From the NCBI RefSeq assembly GCF_000719975.1, contig NZ_JOIJ01000002.1, positions 186,001-250,000 of the forward strand: a stretch of DNA of 64,000 bases, in the 5' to 3' direction. Shown one piece after another: positions 29,613 through 38,545 of this stretch. The stretch's first letter is position 1, and the number at the start of each line of letters is the position of its first letter. The stretch comes from Prauserella rugosa (lineage in GTDB: Bacteria > Actinomycetota > Actinomycetes > Mycobacteriales > Pseudonocardiaceae). The notes beneath the pieces are model-generated. The model saw nothing but the letters and a program-made list of their open reading frames with translations. It was not told the DNA's origin and did no database searches. Both the position numbers and the translations under genes were made by a program.

Positions 29613-30250
29613 CCGCAACGCCGAAGTCAAGCACGCCGTCCGCCGAGTATCCGCCCGCACCGTGGAACCTCACCGCGAACGCCTACCTGTCACTGTGGAC
29701 GGTGCCCGCCGCGGACGTCCCGCGTCTGCCCACCACCGCGGCTCCGCTCACGATCGGGTCGACGGCGCTGGTGTTCACGGCGTGGTTCGACTACCTGCCC
29801 TCCGGGCAGATGTCGTACCACGAGCTACTCGCCGCGGTCGCCGTGCAGGGCGGGCGGACGCCCACCGGCACGGTCACCGAGATCTGGGTCGACAGCCCGG
29901 CGTCGATGGCGGGCGGGCGCGCGCTGTGGGCCATCCCCAAGGAACTGGCCGACCTGGATTTCACCTACGGGCGCGGGTTCACGGCCACCGCGGGCACCGG
30001 CGAGGACTGGATCGCCACGGCCGCGTTCTCCCCGCGGCCCGGCCCGCCCATACGCCTGCCCGCTACGTTCGCCATCCGGCAGGAGGCCGACGGCGTCCCG
30101 CTGACCAGTGCGGTGCGCTCGACGGCACGGCCGCAGGCCGCCGCGTCCTCGTGGAACATCAACCCGTCCGGACCACTCGGCTACCTCGCGGGACACCGCC
30201 CGCGCCTCAGCCTGCACCTGGGTGACGCGCGGATCCGGTTCGGCGCCTGA
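29609..30250 (+). CDS. acetoacetate decarboxylase-like protein
   Basis: A 213-residue member of the acetoacetate decarboxylase superfamily. GSTALVFTAWFDYLPSGQMS, EIWVDSPASMAGGRALWAIP with K111 next (IPKEL), which aligns with the Schiff-base lysine of the family, and the C-terminal SSWNINPSGPLGYLAGHRPR. Actinobacterial members are mostly uncharacterised and may decarboxylate other beta-keto acids. Translationally coupled to the crotonase upstream. Its last 44 bp overlap the 3' end of the convergent AraC gene, an unusually deep overlap that makes antisense interplay of the two transcripts likely. Confidence 0.75.
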   Translation: MTATPKSSTPSAEYPPAPWNLTANAYLSLWTVPAADVPRLPTTAAPLTIGSTALVFTAWFDYLPSGQMSYHELLAAVAVQGGRTPTGTVTEIWVDSPASMAGGRALWAIPKELADLDFTYGRGFTATAGTGEDWIATAAFSPRPGPPIRLPATFAIRQEADGVPLTSAVRSTARPQAAASSWNINPSGPLGYLAGHRPRLSLHLGDARIRFGA

Positions 30251-31244
30251 ACTCCCGCGGCGACACGCCGTGCCAGCGCGTGAAGGCGTGGATGAAGCTC
30301 GACGGCTCGCTGTAGCCGAGCCGGTGGGCGATCCGCTCGACGGTCACGGTGTCGTCGGCGAGCAGCTCGCGCGCCAGCTCGCGGCGCACACCGTCCACGA
30401 GCGACCGGAAACCGACGCCCTCACTCGCGAGCCTGCGGCGCAGGGTCCGCTCGGTCATCGACAGTGCGGCGGCGACCTCGGCCATGCCCGTCCCCGGGCC
30501 GTGGTCGGCGAGCGTCCTGCGGACGAGAGTGGCCACGTCGGTACTGCTGCGGCGTGCCTCCAGTTCCTCGCGGCACCGGCGTTCGCACCACGCGAGGGTG
30601 TGCTCGCTGGCCTGCGGCATGGGCTGGTCCAGCACCGCGTGCGGGAACGTGATGCGCGTGGCCGGCCCGAACTCCGGCAGCACGCCGAGGATCTCGCGAT
30701 ACGGCCGGGGATCCGCCGGTTCGGGCAGGCGCAGTGACATCGTCGTCGGCCGCAGGTCGGCGCCGGCCTGCTCGCGAACGAGCGTGACGACGGCGGCCAC
30801 GTCCCTGGTGATCAGAAAGCTCCGCACGTCCGGCGGGACGTCGGCGTCGTGACACCACAGCTCCGCGAGCGGCCCGCCGGTGCGCAGCTCCGGAATGCAG
30901 AACACGTAGGTCAACTCGACGTAACGCAGCGCCAGTTCGACCGCAGCCCGAACGGTCGCGCAGCTGGTGACGGCGTAGCCCCAGATCCCGTAGGACGTCG
31001 CGTGGTAGCGCGTGCCTGCCCGCAGACCGAGTGTCCCGGGGTCGCGGTCGCCGGCTCCCGCCACGAGGTTGCGCACGACCGTCAGTTCCTGGGACGCCGA
31101 GACGTGCGCCTGCGGATCACGCAGCACGTCGTCGTCGAGACCGCTGCCGCGCAGCACGTCGCACCGTTGCTGGCCGAGCTCCTCCGCGAACCCGGCCAGC
31201 AGCGCCACGCTCGCCACACCGCGAGGAAAGTCCCAGCCGGCCAC
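30207..31244 (-). CDS. AraC-family transcriptional regulator (ArgR/OruR type N-domain)
   Basis: A 345-residue regulator. The C-terminal ~95 residues hold the two HTHs: MAEVAAALSMTERTLRRRLA and LADDTVTVERIAHRLGYSEP followed by SSFIHAFTRWHGVSPREFRR. The N-terminal part (GTLGLRAGTRYHATSYGIWG, VELALRYVELTYVF, HAVLDQPMPQASE) is the arabinose-binding-like domain common in actinobacterial AraC regulators of oxygenase genes. GTG at 31244 (VAGWDFPRG) is chosen because it leaves a 90-bp gap to the divergent monooxygenase; no better upstream start is obvious. It most likely activates the monooxygenase and P450 through the direct repeats at 31256-31290. Confidence 0.87.
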   Translation of the reverse strand: MAGWDFPRGVASVALLAGFAEELGQQRCDVLRGSGLDDDVLRDPQAHVSASQELTVVRNLVAGAGDRDPGTLGLRAGTRYHATSYGIWGYAVTSCATVRAAVELALRYVELTYVFCIPELRTGGPLAELWCHDADVPPDVRSFLITRDVAAVVTLVREQAGADLRPTTMSLRLPEPADPRPYREILGVLPEFGPATRITFPHAVLDQPMPQASEHTLAWCERRCREELEARRSSTDVATLVRRTLADHGPGTGMAEVAAALSMTERTLRRRLASEGVGFRSLVDGVRRELARELLADDTVTVERIAHRLGYSEPSSFIHAFTRWHGVSPREFRRRTGSARHPGAG

Positions 31245-31255
31245 GGAGCCGAACG

Positions 31256-31290
31256 TATCAACGTGTCCGGAAATATCAACATTGTGTCCG
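31256..31290. promoter_or_regulatory. direct-repeat site between AraC and monooxygenase genes
   Basis: TATCAACGTGTCCG (31256-31269) and TATCAACATTGTGTCCG (31274-31290) are two direct repeats sharing TATCAAC and GTGTCCG, the second with a 3-bp insertion. Tandem direct repeats are the usual arrangement for AraC-family binding. They lie 12 bp from the AraC start and 45 bp before the monooxygenase ATG. Confidence 0.55.
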
Positions 31291-31334
31291 CCGCTGCGAT
31301 GGGCGGGGCCTGCGCGCGTCCCTACGCTGCCGCC

Positions 31335-32804
31335 ATGACCACACGCACCACCGCGCTCATCGTCGGAGCCGGATTCGGCGGGCTGGCCGTCGCCATCGAG
31401 CTGCGGCGCCACGGTGTCGACGACTTCGTCGTCCTGGAGAAGGCCGGCGACGTCGGTGGCGTCTGGCGGGAGAACACCTATCCCGGCGCCGGATGCGACG
31501 TGCCCTCCCCGCTGTACTCGTTCTCGTTCGCGGGCGGCACCCGGTGGCCACGGCGTTACGCCCGCCAGCCCGACATCCTCGACTACCTGCGCCGGACCGC
31601 GCGCGAGGAGGGCGTGCTCGGCCACATCCGATTCGGCCGTGAGGTCGCCTCCGCCGAGTTCGACGAGGCGACCGCCCGGTGGCAGGTTCGCACCACCGAC
31701 GGCGAGGAGTTCTCCGCCGCCGCGTTCGTCCCCGCCGTCGGCCAGCTGTCCCGGCCCGCCTACCCCTCGATCCCGGGGATGGAGACGTTCGCCGGCACCG
31801 CCTTCCACTCGGCCGAGTGGGACCACGACTGCGTGCTCGAGGGCAAACGGGTGGCGGTGATCGGCACGGGCGCGAGCGCGGTCCAGTTCGTTCCGGAGAT
31901 CCAGCCGGAGGTCGCGCGGCTCACGGTGTTCCAGCGGTCGGCGCAGTACATCCTGCCCAAACGCGACCACGCCTACGACCGCTGGTACCACGCCCCGCTG
32001 CGCGCCGTGCCCGCGCTGCAGAAAGTGGACCGCCTCGGTTTCTGGCTCTACACCGAGTTCGCCCAGGCGTGCCTGTCGCGCTGGCAGATGTTCACACCAC
32101 TGTTCAGCAGGCAGGCCGCCCGCCACCTGCGCGAGAAGGTGACCGACCCACGGCTCCGCGCGGCGCTCACCCCGGACTACGCGCTCGGCTGCAAGCGGGT
32201 GCTGTTCAGCAACGACTACCTGCCTGCACTCACCCGTTCCAATGTGGACCTCGTGACCGACGAGATCTCCGAGATCACCCCGCAGGGGGTCCGCACGGCC
32301 GACGGCACGCTCCACGAGGCCGACGTCCTCGTCTACGGCACCGGCTTCGCCGCGCTCGACCTGCTCGCACCCATGAAGATCCACGGTCTGGGGCATCGGC
32401 CGCTCGGCGACGTCTGGAGCGACGGCGCCCGCGCGCATCTCGGGATCACGGTGCCCGGCTTTCCCAACATGTTCCTCATGTACGGGCCGAACACCAACCT
32501 CGGCGGCGGTTCGGTCGTGTACATGCTCGAAAGCCAGGCACGGTACGTCCGCGACGCCGTGCAACGGCTGGCGGCACACCCGGGGCGCTACCTCGACGTG
32601 CGGCCGGAGGCCGAGCGCGCGTGGGACGAGACCGTGCAGCACCGCCTGGCCGGGTCGGTGTGGACGCGGTGCCGGAGTTGGTACCGCACCGCACACGGAC
32701 GCGTCGTGTCGAACTGGCCCGGCCGCACCCTCGAGTACCGCAGGCGGACCCGCGCGGTGAATCCCGGCGATTTCCGGATCGGCGTGGCCACCGACCCCGA
32801 CTGA
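31335..32804 (+). CDS. Baeyer-Villiger-type flavin-containing monooxygenase
   Basis: A 489-residue FAD/NADPH monooxygenase. FAD-binding motif VGAGFGG at residues 10-16, GGVWRENTYPGAGCDVPS, and the NADPH Rossmann IGTGASA at 176-182. The Baeyer-Villiger fingerprint FxGxxxHxxxW(P/D) is present as FAGTAFHSAEWD (152-163). VLVYGTGFAALDLLAPMKI and NMFLMYGPNTNLGGGS are typical of the class. It probably oxidises a ketone to an ester, or hydroxylates. It diverges from its presumed AraC activator and is followed 150 bp later by a P450, so both may act on one substrate. Reading frame complete. Confidence 0.9.
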   Translation: MTTRTTALIVGAGFGGLAVAIELRRHGVDDFVVLEKAGDVGGVWRENTYPGAGCDVPSPLYSFSFAGGTRWPRRYARQPDILDYLRRTAREEGVLGHIRFGREVASAEFDEATARWQVRTTDGEEFSAAAFVPAVGQLSRPAYPSIPGMETFAGTAFHSAEWDHDCVLEGKRVAVIGTGASAVQFVPEIQPEVARLTVFQRSAQYILPKRDHAYDRWYHAPLRAVPALQKVDRLGFWLYTEFAQACLSRWQMFTPLFSRQAARHLREKVTDPRLRAALTPDYALGCKRVLFSNDYLPALTRSNVDLVTDEISEITPQGVRTADGTLHEADVLVYGTGFAALDLLAPMKIHGLGHRPLGDVWSDGARAHLGITVPGFPNMFLMYGPNTNLGGGSVVYMLESQARYVRDAVQRLAAHPGRYLDVRPEAERAWDETVQHRLAGSVWTRCRSWYRTAHGRVVSNWPGRTLEYRRRTRAVNPGDFRIGVATDPD

Positions 32805-32954
32805 ACCGCCCCGTCCCGGCCAGTGCCATCCCGTCCCCGTCCCGACCGGTCAGCCACGCCGACCTGGCGTACGTCCACAGGGAGGAACCTTCTTGTCCGG
32901 TCGCCAACACGTGGTGCACCGTGGAGGGACGTCTCGACGAGGAGATGGTTCATC

Positions 32955-34436
32955 ATGGCCGTCACGCCAGTCAGTGCCGTGCGCGGAGTCGCGGGCACCG
33001 CGATCGACAGGGCGAGCACCGTACTCAGGGAGCGGATGCCACCGCTTACCGCGCTGCCCCTGCCCGAGGCGATCGACCGGCGGCTGCTGCGGCAGCGATG
33101 GCCCTCCGGCGAGCTCGCCACGCCCCCTGCGGGCAGCGGACTCCGCCCCGTGCTCGGGGATGCGGGAGCGCCGGTCGTGGGCAACACGCTCACCCAGATG
33201 CGCTTCGGGGTGCAGTACGGGCTCGAACGTTTCGAACGGTACGGACCCGTGTCGTGGACGGGGGCGTTCGGCAGGCGCATCGTGACCCTGACCGGCGCCG
33301 ACGCCACCCAGGTGGCCCTGGTGAACAAGGACAAGGCCTTCTCGCAGGAGGGCTGGCGGTTCTTCATCGACAGGTTCTTCCACCGCGGGCTCATGCTGCT
33401 GGACTTCGACGAACACCGCATGCATCGGCGAATCATGCAGGAGGCCTTCACCCGCGACCGGCTCGCCGGTTACGTCGCCAGCATGGGCCCGACCCTGCGG
33501 GAGGGGATCGCGTCGTGGCCGCGCTCGCCACGGCTGTACTGGGCGCTCAAACAGCTCACCCTCGACGTCGCCACGCGCGTGTTCATGGACATGCGCAGTG
33601 ACGACGAGGCGCGGGAGATCAACCGTGCGTTCGTCGCGTGCGTCCGCGCGGGCACGGCACTCGTGCGGTTCCCCGTGCCGGGCGGGCGTTGGCGGGCGGG
33701 CCTCGAAGGCAGGAAGGTGCTCGAGCGCTACTTCGCCGAGAACCTGCCTGCCAAGCGGGCAGGCGACGGCGACGACCTGTTCTCCGCGCTGTGTCACGCG
33801 CGGACTCCGGACGGCGAGCGGTTCACCGACACCGACGTGATCAACCACATGGTCTTCCTCATGATGGCCGCGCACGACACCACCACGATCACGTCCACGG
33901 CGGCCGCCTACTACCTCGCCAAGCACCCCGAGTGGCAGGAGCGGGTGCGCGAGGAGTCCCTGGCACTCGGCGACGACCACCCCGACACGGCCGCACTCGA
34001 CGGGCTCACGTCGCTGGAACTCGTCATCAAGGAGGCGCTGCGCCTGGTCGCACCGGTGCCGAGCCTGTCGCGCACGGCGGTCAAGGACACCGAGGTGCTC
34101 GGCCACTACATCCCGGAGGGCTCACTGGTCGGCGTCGCCCCGTCGGTGAACCACTTCGACCCCTCCTGCTGGAGCGATCCGCACACGTTCGACCCCGAGC
34201 GGTTCGCCGAGCACCGCAGGGAGGACAAGTCGCACCGGTTCGCGTGGATGCCGTTCGGCGGTGGTGCACACAAGTGCATCGGGCTCCACTTCGGGATGTT
34301 CGAGACCAAGGCGCTGCTGCACGAACTGGTCCGCTCCCACCGGATCACCGTCCCGCGTGACTACCGCGTCCGCTGGGACTACGTCTCGCTGCCCGTACCG
34401 GTCGACGGGCTGCCCGTGCACCTCCAGCCGGTGTAA
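32955..34436 (+). CDS. cytochrome P450
   Basis: A 493-residue P450, longer than the ~400 residues of typical soluble bacterial P450s because of an N-terminal extension. I-helix AAHDTT (305-310), ExxR at E360-R363 (KEALR), PERF near residue 414, and the heme loop FGGGAHKCIGLHF with C441. ATG at 32955 is chosen for the GAGGAGA ribosome binding site; the N terminus (VRGVAGTAIDRASTVL) has no clear membrane anchor. The eukaryote-like length resembles CYP families acting on sterols or terpenoids in actinomycetes. No ferredoxin or reductase gene is adjacent, so electron partners must be elsewhere. Confidence 0.9.
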   Translation: MAVTPVSAVRGVAGTAIDRASTVLRERMPPLTALPLPEAIDRRLLRQRWPSGELATPPAGSGLRPVLGDAGAPVVGNTLTQMRFGVQYGLERFERYGPVSWTGAFGRRIVTLTGADATQVALVNKDKAFSQEGWRFFIDRFFHRGLMLLDFDEHRMHRRIMQEAFTRDRLAGYVASMGPTLREGIASWPRSPRLYWALKQLTLDVATRVFMDMRSDDEAREINRAFVACVRAGTALVRFPVPGGRWRAGLEGRKVLERYFAENLPAKRAGDGDDLFSALCHARTPDGERFTDTDVINHMVFLMMAAHDTTTITSTAAAYYLAKHPEWQERVREESLALGDDHPDTAALDGLTSLELVIKEALRLVAPVPSLSRTAVKDTEVLGHYIPEGSLVGVAPSVNHFDPSCWSDPHTFDPERFAEHRREDKSHRFAWMPFGGGAHKCIGLHFGMFETKALLHELVRSHRITVPRDYRVRWDYVSLPVPVDGLPVHLQPV

Positions 34437-34672
34437 TCACAGTGCGTGACGGCCACAGCGCGTAGAACCACCCGACCAGCCGGTGGACACAGCGTAGCTA
34501 CCATGATGGTCTTGCAACGTTTTCGGCCGACTCATCCGTCGATGCGCACTCTGCGGTGTTCCGCGGGCGCGCAGACGGGCGAGCCGGCCTTTTCGACTTG
34601 TCAGGCCGTGGACCAGCTCAGTCGGGGCAGCTGAACCACACGGCAGTGCATACCAGCTGAGAGAGGTGCACG

Positions 34673-36547
34673 GTGCCCGAACCTGGTGGCGCACCAGGGT
34701 TGTCCGACATCGCCCGCCGATGGGCCGCCGAGATCGCCGACGCGGCCGGGGACGCCGCGCCCAGGGCCGAGCTCGAGCGGTTCGTGCTGTCCGCCGTGAC
34801 CGAGGCCGCCGACGCGGCGGCCCGGCACTGCCGCGGCACCCACGACGCCGCCGTCGAACGGTTCGCCGCGCTGTACACCGCCGCACCCTGCGGGGTTGCC
34901 CTGGCCGGCCCCGACGGCACCATCCTCGACGCCAACCCGGCGCTGCTCGACATGTTCGACACCGACCTCGACACGCTGGCCGGGCACGCGCTCACCGACC
35001 TGGGCACCGACGAGCGCGACGTCGCCGCACTGCGGACCGCGCTGGCCGACCTCGCCGAGGACGGCAGGCCACGCAGACGCGAACAGGTCCAGCTCGGCTG
35101 CGGCGCCGACGGCGCCGTACTGACCAACGTCACCGTCACCGCGCTCGCCGGCACCGACGACGAGGACCTGCACCCGGTGCTGCTCGCCGAGAACATCAAC
35201 GAACTGCACCTGCTCCGCGAGACGCTGCGCAGGCAGAACATCCACGACCAGCTCACCGGACTGCCCAATGCGGGCAGCTTCCTGACCACGCTGGAAACGT
35301 GGCTCGGGGGTGCCGGCGAGGGCCGGATCGCCGTGGTCTACCTCGACATCGACGGCTTCCGTGTCGTCAACGACGGACTCGGGCCCGGCGCGGCCGACAC
35401 CGTCCTGCGTTACGCGGCGGGCAAGCTCGAATCCGTCTTCGCCGGTCCGGACACCGTCGTCGCCCGACTGGCCGGCGACGGCTTCGCCGTACTGGTCCGG
35501 GGCGAGGACGTCACCGCCGCCGACGTCATCGCGCTCGTCGAGGAGGCCATGGCCGAGCTCGGCGAGCCGGTCTACGTCGGCGAGGTCGGCGTGTCGGTGA
35601 GCATCAGCGCGGGCATCGTCGTGCAGGACGCGGGTGCCGGCAGCACCGAGGAGATCCAGCGCGCCGCCGAGATCACCCTCCACCGGGCCAAGGAGGCGGG
35701 CCGCGCCCAGTGGATGCTGTACGAACCCGACCTCGACGCGGGCGATCGCAGGCGCTACGGCATCGGTGCCGGGATCGGCGGCGGCATGGAGAACGGCGAG
35801 TTCGCCGTCGACTACGAACCGACCGTCAAACTGGACGGCAGCAACGAGATCGCCGTCGTGAACGCGGTGCTGCGCTGGGATCACCCCCGGCACGGCAAGC
35901 TCGACGGTGCCGAGTTCCTCCCGCTCGCCGACGCCACCGGCATGACCCCGAGCCTCGGCACCCAGCTGCTGTCGCAGTCCATGGGCGACGCGGCCGCCTG
36001 GTACGGCGCCTTCCCGAGCGCGCCCGACCTGTGCGTGCGGCTCCCGACACGGCTCGCGGTCGACCCGAACCTCGTGCGGATCATCCGGCGGCTACTGGAG
36101 GAAACGGGGCTGCCCGCCCAGAAGCTGCGGATCTGCACCGACAGCCTCGCCCTGTTCGATCCGCGCGGCGAGGTGCTCGACACGCTGTCCGTGCTGGCCG
36201 ATCTGGACGTCAAGATCACACTGGCGATCTCGGGGGCCTCGGACCTCGAACTGGTGCACACCCACAAGCTGCCCGTGGGCTTCGCGATCCTGTCCGGCCC
36301 GCTCGTCGACGGCCTCGCCGCCGAGGGCACCGAAGCCGACAACGCCCGCGCCCACCTGTACGCGCTGCTCGAACGGTCCCGCGAGCTGGGCATCAAGCGC
36401 ATGGGCGCCGACGGCGTGCGCAACGCGGCCCACGCCCGGCGGCTGCGGGACGTCGGCATCTTCGCCGGACGCGGCAAGCACTACGGCGGTACGGCCACGG
36501 GCGAGGAGATCCGCACGGTGCTCGAGCAGCGATACTCGCACGCATGA
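34673..36547 (+). CDS. PAS-GGDEF-EAL protein with degenerate catalytic motifs
   Basis: A 624-residue protein, GTG start at 34673. Order: N-terminal helical region, PAS-like domain (about 62-175, AAPCGVALAGPDGTILDANP), GGDEF-like domain (about 190-350, HDQLTGLPNAGSFL, VVYLDIDGFRVVND) and EAL-like domain (about 365-615). The GGDEF signature is AGDGF (267-271) and the EAL motif is replaced by NAV (397-399 in VVNAVLRWDH); the DDFG, KID and E-site motifs of active phosphodiesterases are also missing. It is therefore probably a catalytically dead c-di-GMP or protein-interaction module. It overlaps the peroxiredoxin gene by 4 nt, suggesting a redox link. Confidence 0.88.
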   Translation: MPEPGGAPGLSDIARRWAAEIADAAGDAAPRAELERFVLSAVTEAADAAARHCRGTHDAAVERFAALYTAAPCGVALAGPDGTILDANPALLDMFDTDLDTLAGHALTDLGTDERDVAALRTALADLAEDGRPRRREQVQLGCGADGAVLTNVTVTALAGTDDEDLHPVLLAENINELHLLRETLRRQNIHDQLTGLPNAGSFLTTLETWLGGAGEGRIAVVYLDIDGFRVVNDGLGPGAADTVLRYAAGKLESVFAGPDTVVARLAGDGFAVLVRGEDVTAADVIALVEEAMAELGEPVYVGEVGVSVSISAGIVVQDAGAGSTEEIQRAAEITLHRAKEAGRAQWMLYEPDLDAGDRRRYGIGAGIGGGMENGEFAVDYEPTVKLDGSNEIAVVNAVLRWDHPRHGKLDGAEFLPLADATGMTPSLGTQLLSQSMGDAAAWYGAFPSAPDLCVRLPTRLAVDPNLVRIIRRLLEETGLPAQKLRICTDSLALFDPRGEVLDTLSVLADLDVKITLAISGASDLELVHTHKLPVGFAILSGPLVDGLAAEGTEADNARAHLYALLERSRELGIKRMGADGVRNAAHARRLRDVGIFAGRGKHYGGTATGEEIRTVLEQRYSHA

Positions 36548-36996
36548 AACAGGACGAGTTCGCGCCCGACTTCACCCTGCCCGACCAGACCGGCACGCCC
36601 CGGTCGCTCACCGGGTTCCTGGAGAGCGGGCCGGTGGTGCTGCTGTTCTATCCCGCGGCGATGACGCCCGGCTGCACCGCCGAGACGTGTCACTTCCGCG
36701 ACCTGGAGTCCGAGTTCGCCGAGGTGGGAGCCCAGCGGGTCGGCATCAGCCGGGATCCGGTGGACAAGCAGCAGGCATTCGACCAGGCCCACGGCCTCGG
36801 CTTCCCTCTGCTGTCGGACGCCGACGGCACGGTCGCCGCGCAGTTCAACGTGCGGCGCTCGTTCGGGCCGCTGGTCACCAAGCGGCACACCTTCGTCATC
36901 GACACCGACCGCCGCGTGCTGTCGGTCGTCAAGAGCGAACTGCGGATGTCGGTGCACGCCGACAAGGCACTCGAGGTACTGCGCGCCCGGTCCTGA
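36544..36996 (+). CDS. Bcp-type peroxiredoxin
   Basis: A 150-residue thiol peroxidase of the BCP/PrxQ class. The active-site segment TPGCTAETCHFRD has peroxidatic C44 and resolving C49, spaced as in E. coli Bcp (C45/C50). PDFTLPDQTGTPRSL, GISRDPVDKQQAF and LLSDADGTVAAQFNV are the other conserved blocks. It reduces hydroperoxides using thioredoxin or a mycothiol system. Starts at ATG 36544, coupled to the degenerate GGDEF-EAL protein; a strong terminator follows 18 bp after the stop. Complete and normal in length. Confidence 0.92.
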   Translation: MKQDEFAPDFTLPDQTGTPRSLTGFLESGPVVLLFYPAAMTPGCTAETCHFRDLESEFAEVGAQRVGISRDPVDKQQAFDQAHGLGFPLLSDADGTVAAQFNVRRSFGPLVTKRHTFVIDTDRRVLSVVKSELRMSVHADKALEVLRARS

Positions 36997-37013
36997 CCGG
37001 CCCGGCGAGCGCA

Positions 37014-37058
37014 GGTTCCCCGGCCGCGACCCGGCAACCGGGCCGCGGCCGGGGAACC
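37014..37058. terminator. bidirectional hairpin terminator
   Basis: Perfect 15-bp arms GGTTCCCCGGCCGCG (37014-37028) and CGCGGCCGGGGAACC (37044-37058); inside the loop CCCGG (37030-37034) pairs with CCGGG (37038-37042). It lies between the convergent peroxiredoxin gene (ends 36996) and LCP gene (ends 37088). A short direct repeat containing ACTCGACAGCTCC follows at about 37063-37092. Confidence 0.85.
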
Positions 37059-37087
37059 ACTACTCGACAGCTCCCACTCGACAGCTC

Positions 37088-38335
37088 CTACTCGACGATG
37101 GCGTTCTCGGGCACCTCGGTGTCGTTGCGCAGCGCATCCAGCAACGCGGTGGAACGCTCCTCGTCCCAGTACTCCGCCGACGCGCTCGTGGTCGGCATCG
37201 TCGTACTGACCACGCCACCGCTGGAGATGCCGCGCATCGCCCACGCCAGAGCCACGAGGTGGTGCAGGTGGTCGTCGTCGTCCATCGTCAGCGCGTCCGG
37301 CGCCTCGGCCAGCAGCGGCACCACGTCGAACGGGTTGAGCAGCGTGCCGGGGCTGGCCATCTGGCTGACCATCTCGCCGATGAACCGCCGCTGGTTGACG
37401 ACACGGTCGAGGTCCGAACGCGGCGTCGCCGAGCTGTAGCGCATGCGGACGAACCCGAGCGCCTGCGCCCCGTCCAGCGTCTGGTTGCCCGCGGGAATCG
37501 TGATGCCGGTCTTGGGGTCGTGCATCTCCTCGGCGATGTCCATCTCGACCCCGCCCATGGCGTCGACCATCCCGGCGAAACCACCGAACCCGATCTCGGC
37601 GTAGTGGTCGATGCGCAGCCCCGTCGACTGTTCGACGGTCTTGGCCAGCAGCGGTGCCCCGCCGATCGCGAACGCCGAGTTGATCTTGCCGCTGCCGTGT
37701 CCCGGGATCTCGACGATCGAGTCCCGCGGCAGGCTCAGCAACGTCGGTTTGGTGTCGTTGTCGGGCAGGTGGGCGATCATCATCGTGTCGGTGCGATCAC
37801 CGCCCGCGTCCCCGGTGGCGAGGGCCTCCTTCTGGTCGTCGTCGAGACCCTCGCGCGAGTCCGAACCGACGATGAGCCAGTTGGTGCCCTCCGCGGCGGC
37901 CGGACGGCCCTCGTAGTCCTCGATCGCGTTGATCCGGTTGATGGAGAACTCGAGGTACAACCACACGCCGGCCAGCAGCAGCACGATGACCATCGCGAGC
38001 GCGCCGAGCGTCTTGCCGAACGACCAGCGACGCCTGCGCCGTCCCTCCGGACGGGAGGGAGGCGGCGGTGGCGGCTCCTCCGGGGGCACGTCGTGGGGCG
38101 GCGGGGCCACCCGGGTGTGCTGCTGCGGCGGCACGCGCCGTGCCTGCTCGCTGCCCGGCAGCGGCATCATCTGTGCCTGCTGGTGCTCCCGCGGGCCGCG
38201 CGGCCGCCGAGGGTCACGGGGCCCGCCGGGCCCAGCCGGGCGCCCCGGTCCGGCGGGACCGCCCGGCGGTCGCTGCCGCCCGTGCGGCGGCCGGCCTTCC
38301 GGCCATCCCCCGCCGTACTGCCCGCCCTGCGTCAT
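37088..38335 (-). CDS. LytR-CpsA-Psr (LCP) family cell-wall ligase
   Basis: A 415-residue membrane protein. Residues 1 to about 105 are Pro/Gly/Arg-rich and cytoplasmic, then one membrane helix (TLGALAMVIVLLLAGVWLYL, about 110-130) and an extracellular LCP domain: NWLIVGSDSREG, DRTDTMMIAHL, LSLPRDSIVEIPGHG with the essential Arg, KINSAFAIGG, and FVRMRYSSATPRSDLDRVVNQ. LCP proteins transfer glycopolymers such as arabinogalactan or teichoic-type chains from lipid carriers to peptidoglycan. ATG 38335 after GGGAGACGG. Monocistronic and ended by the terminator at 37014-37058. One of probably several paralogues in the genome. Confidence 0.92.
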   Translation of the reverse strand: MTQGGQYGGGWPEGRPPHGRQRPPGGPAGPGRPAGPGGPRDPRRPRGPREHQQAQMMPLPGSEQARRVPPQQHTRVAPPPHDVPPEEPPPPPPSRPEGRRRRRWSFGKTLGALAMVIVLLLAGVWLYLEFSINRINAIEDYEGRPAAAEGTNWLIVGSDSREGLDDDQKEALATGDAGGDRTDTMMIAHLPDNDTKPTLLSLPRDSIVEIPGHGSGKINSAFAIGGAPLLAKTVEQSTGLRIDHYAEIGFGGFAGMVDAMGGVEMDIAEEMHDPKTGITIPAGNQTLDGAQALGFVRMRYSSATPRSDLDRVVNQRRFIGEMVSQMASPGTLLNPFDVVPLLAEAPDALTMDDDDHLHHLVALAWAMRGISSGGVVSTTMPTTSASAEYWDEERSTALLDALRNDTEVPENAIVE

Positions 38336-38545
38336 GGCCGTCTCCCGGTCCGTGTGAGTTCGTCGTACTCGTCCGTCTCGCCCGCTGCGCCCGGCATGCC
38401 GGGATGACACGCTCCGGCACCGGCGCAGCCGCGGCCTCCACTAAACCGCACACCCCGGTGTGGAGGACGCACGTGCCCCCGTGTCGGTTGTCCGTTACAC
38501 CCGAACGCACCCCGTCGCGGCGCACCCGGGCGCAGGTCAGCACCG

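Noticed and set aside
31335..34436. Secondary-metabolite biosynthetic cluster
   Set aside because: A monooxygenase and a P450 with a regulator are present, but no core synthase, carrier protein or precursor peptide is nearby.
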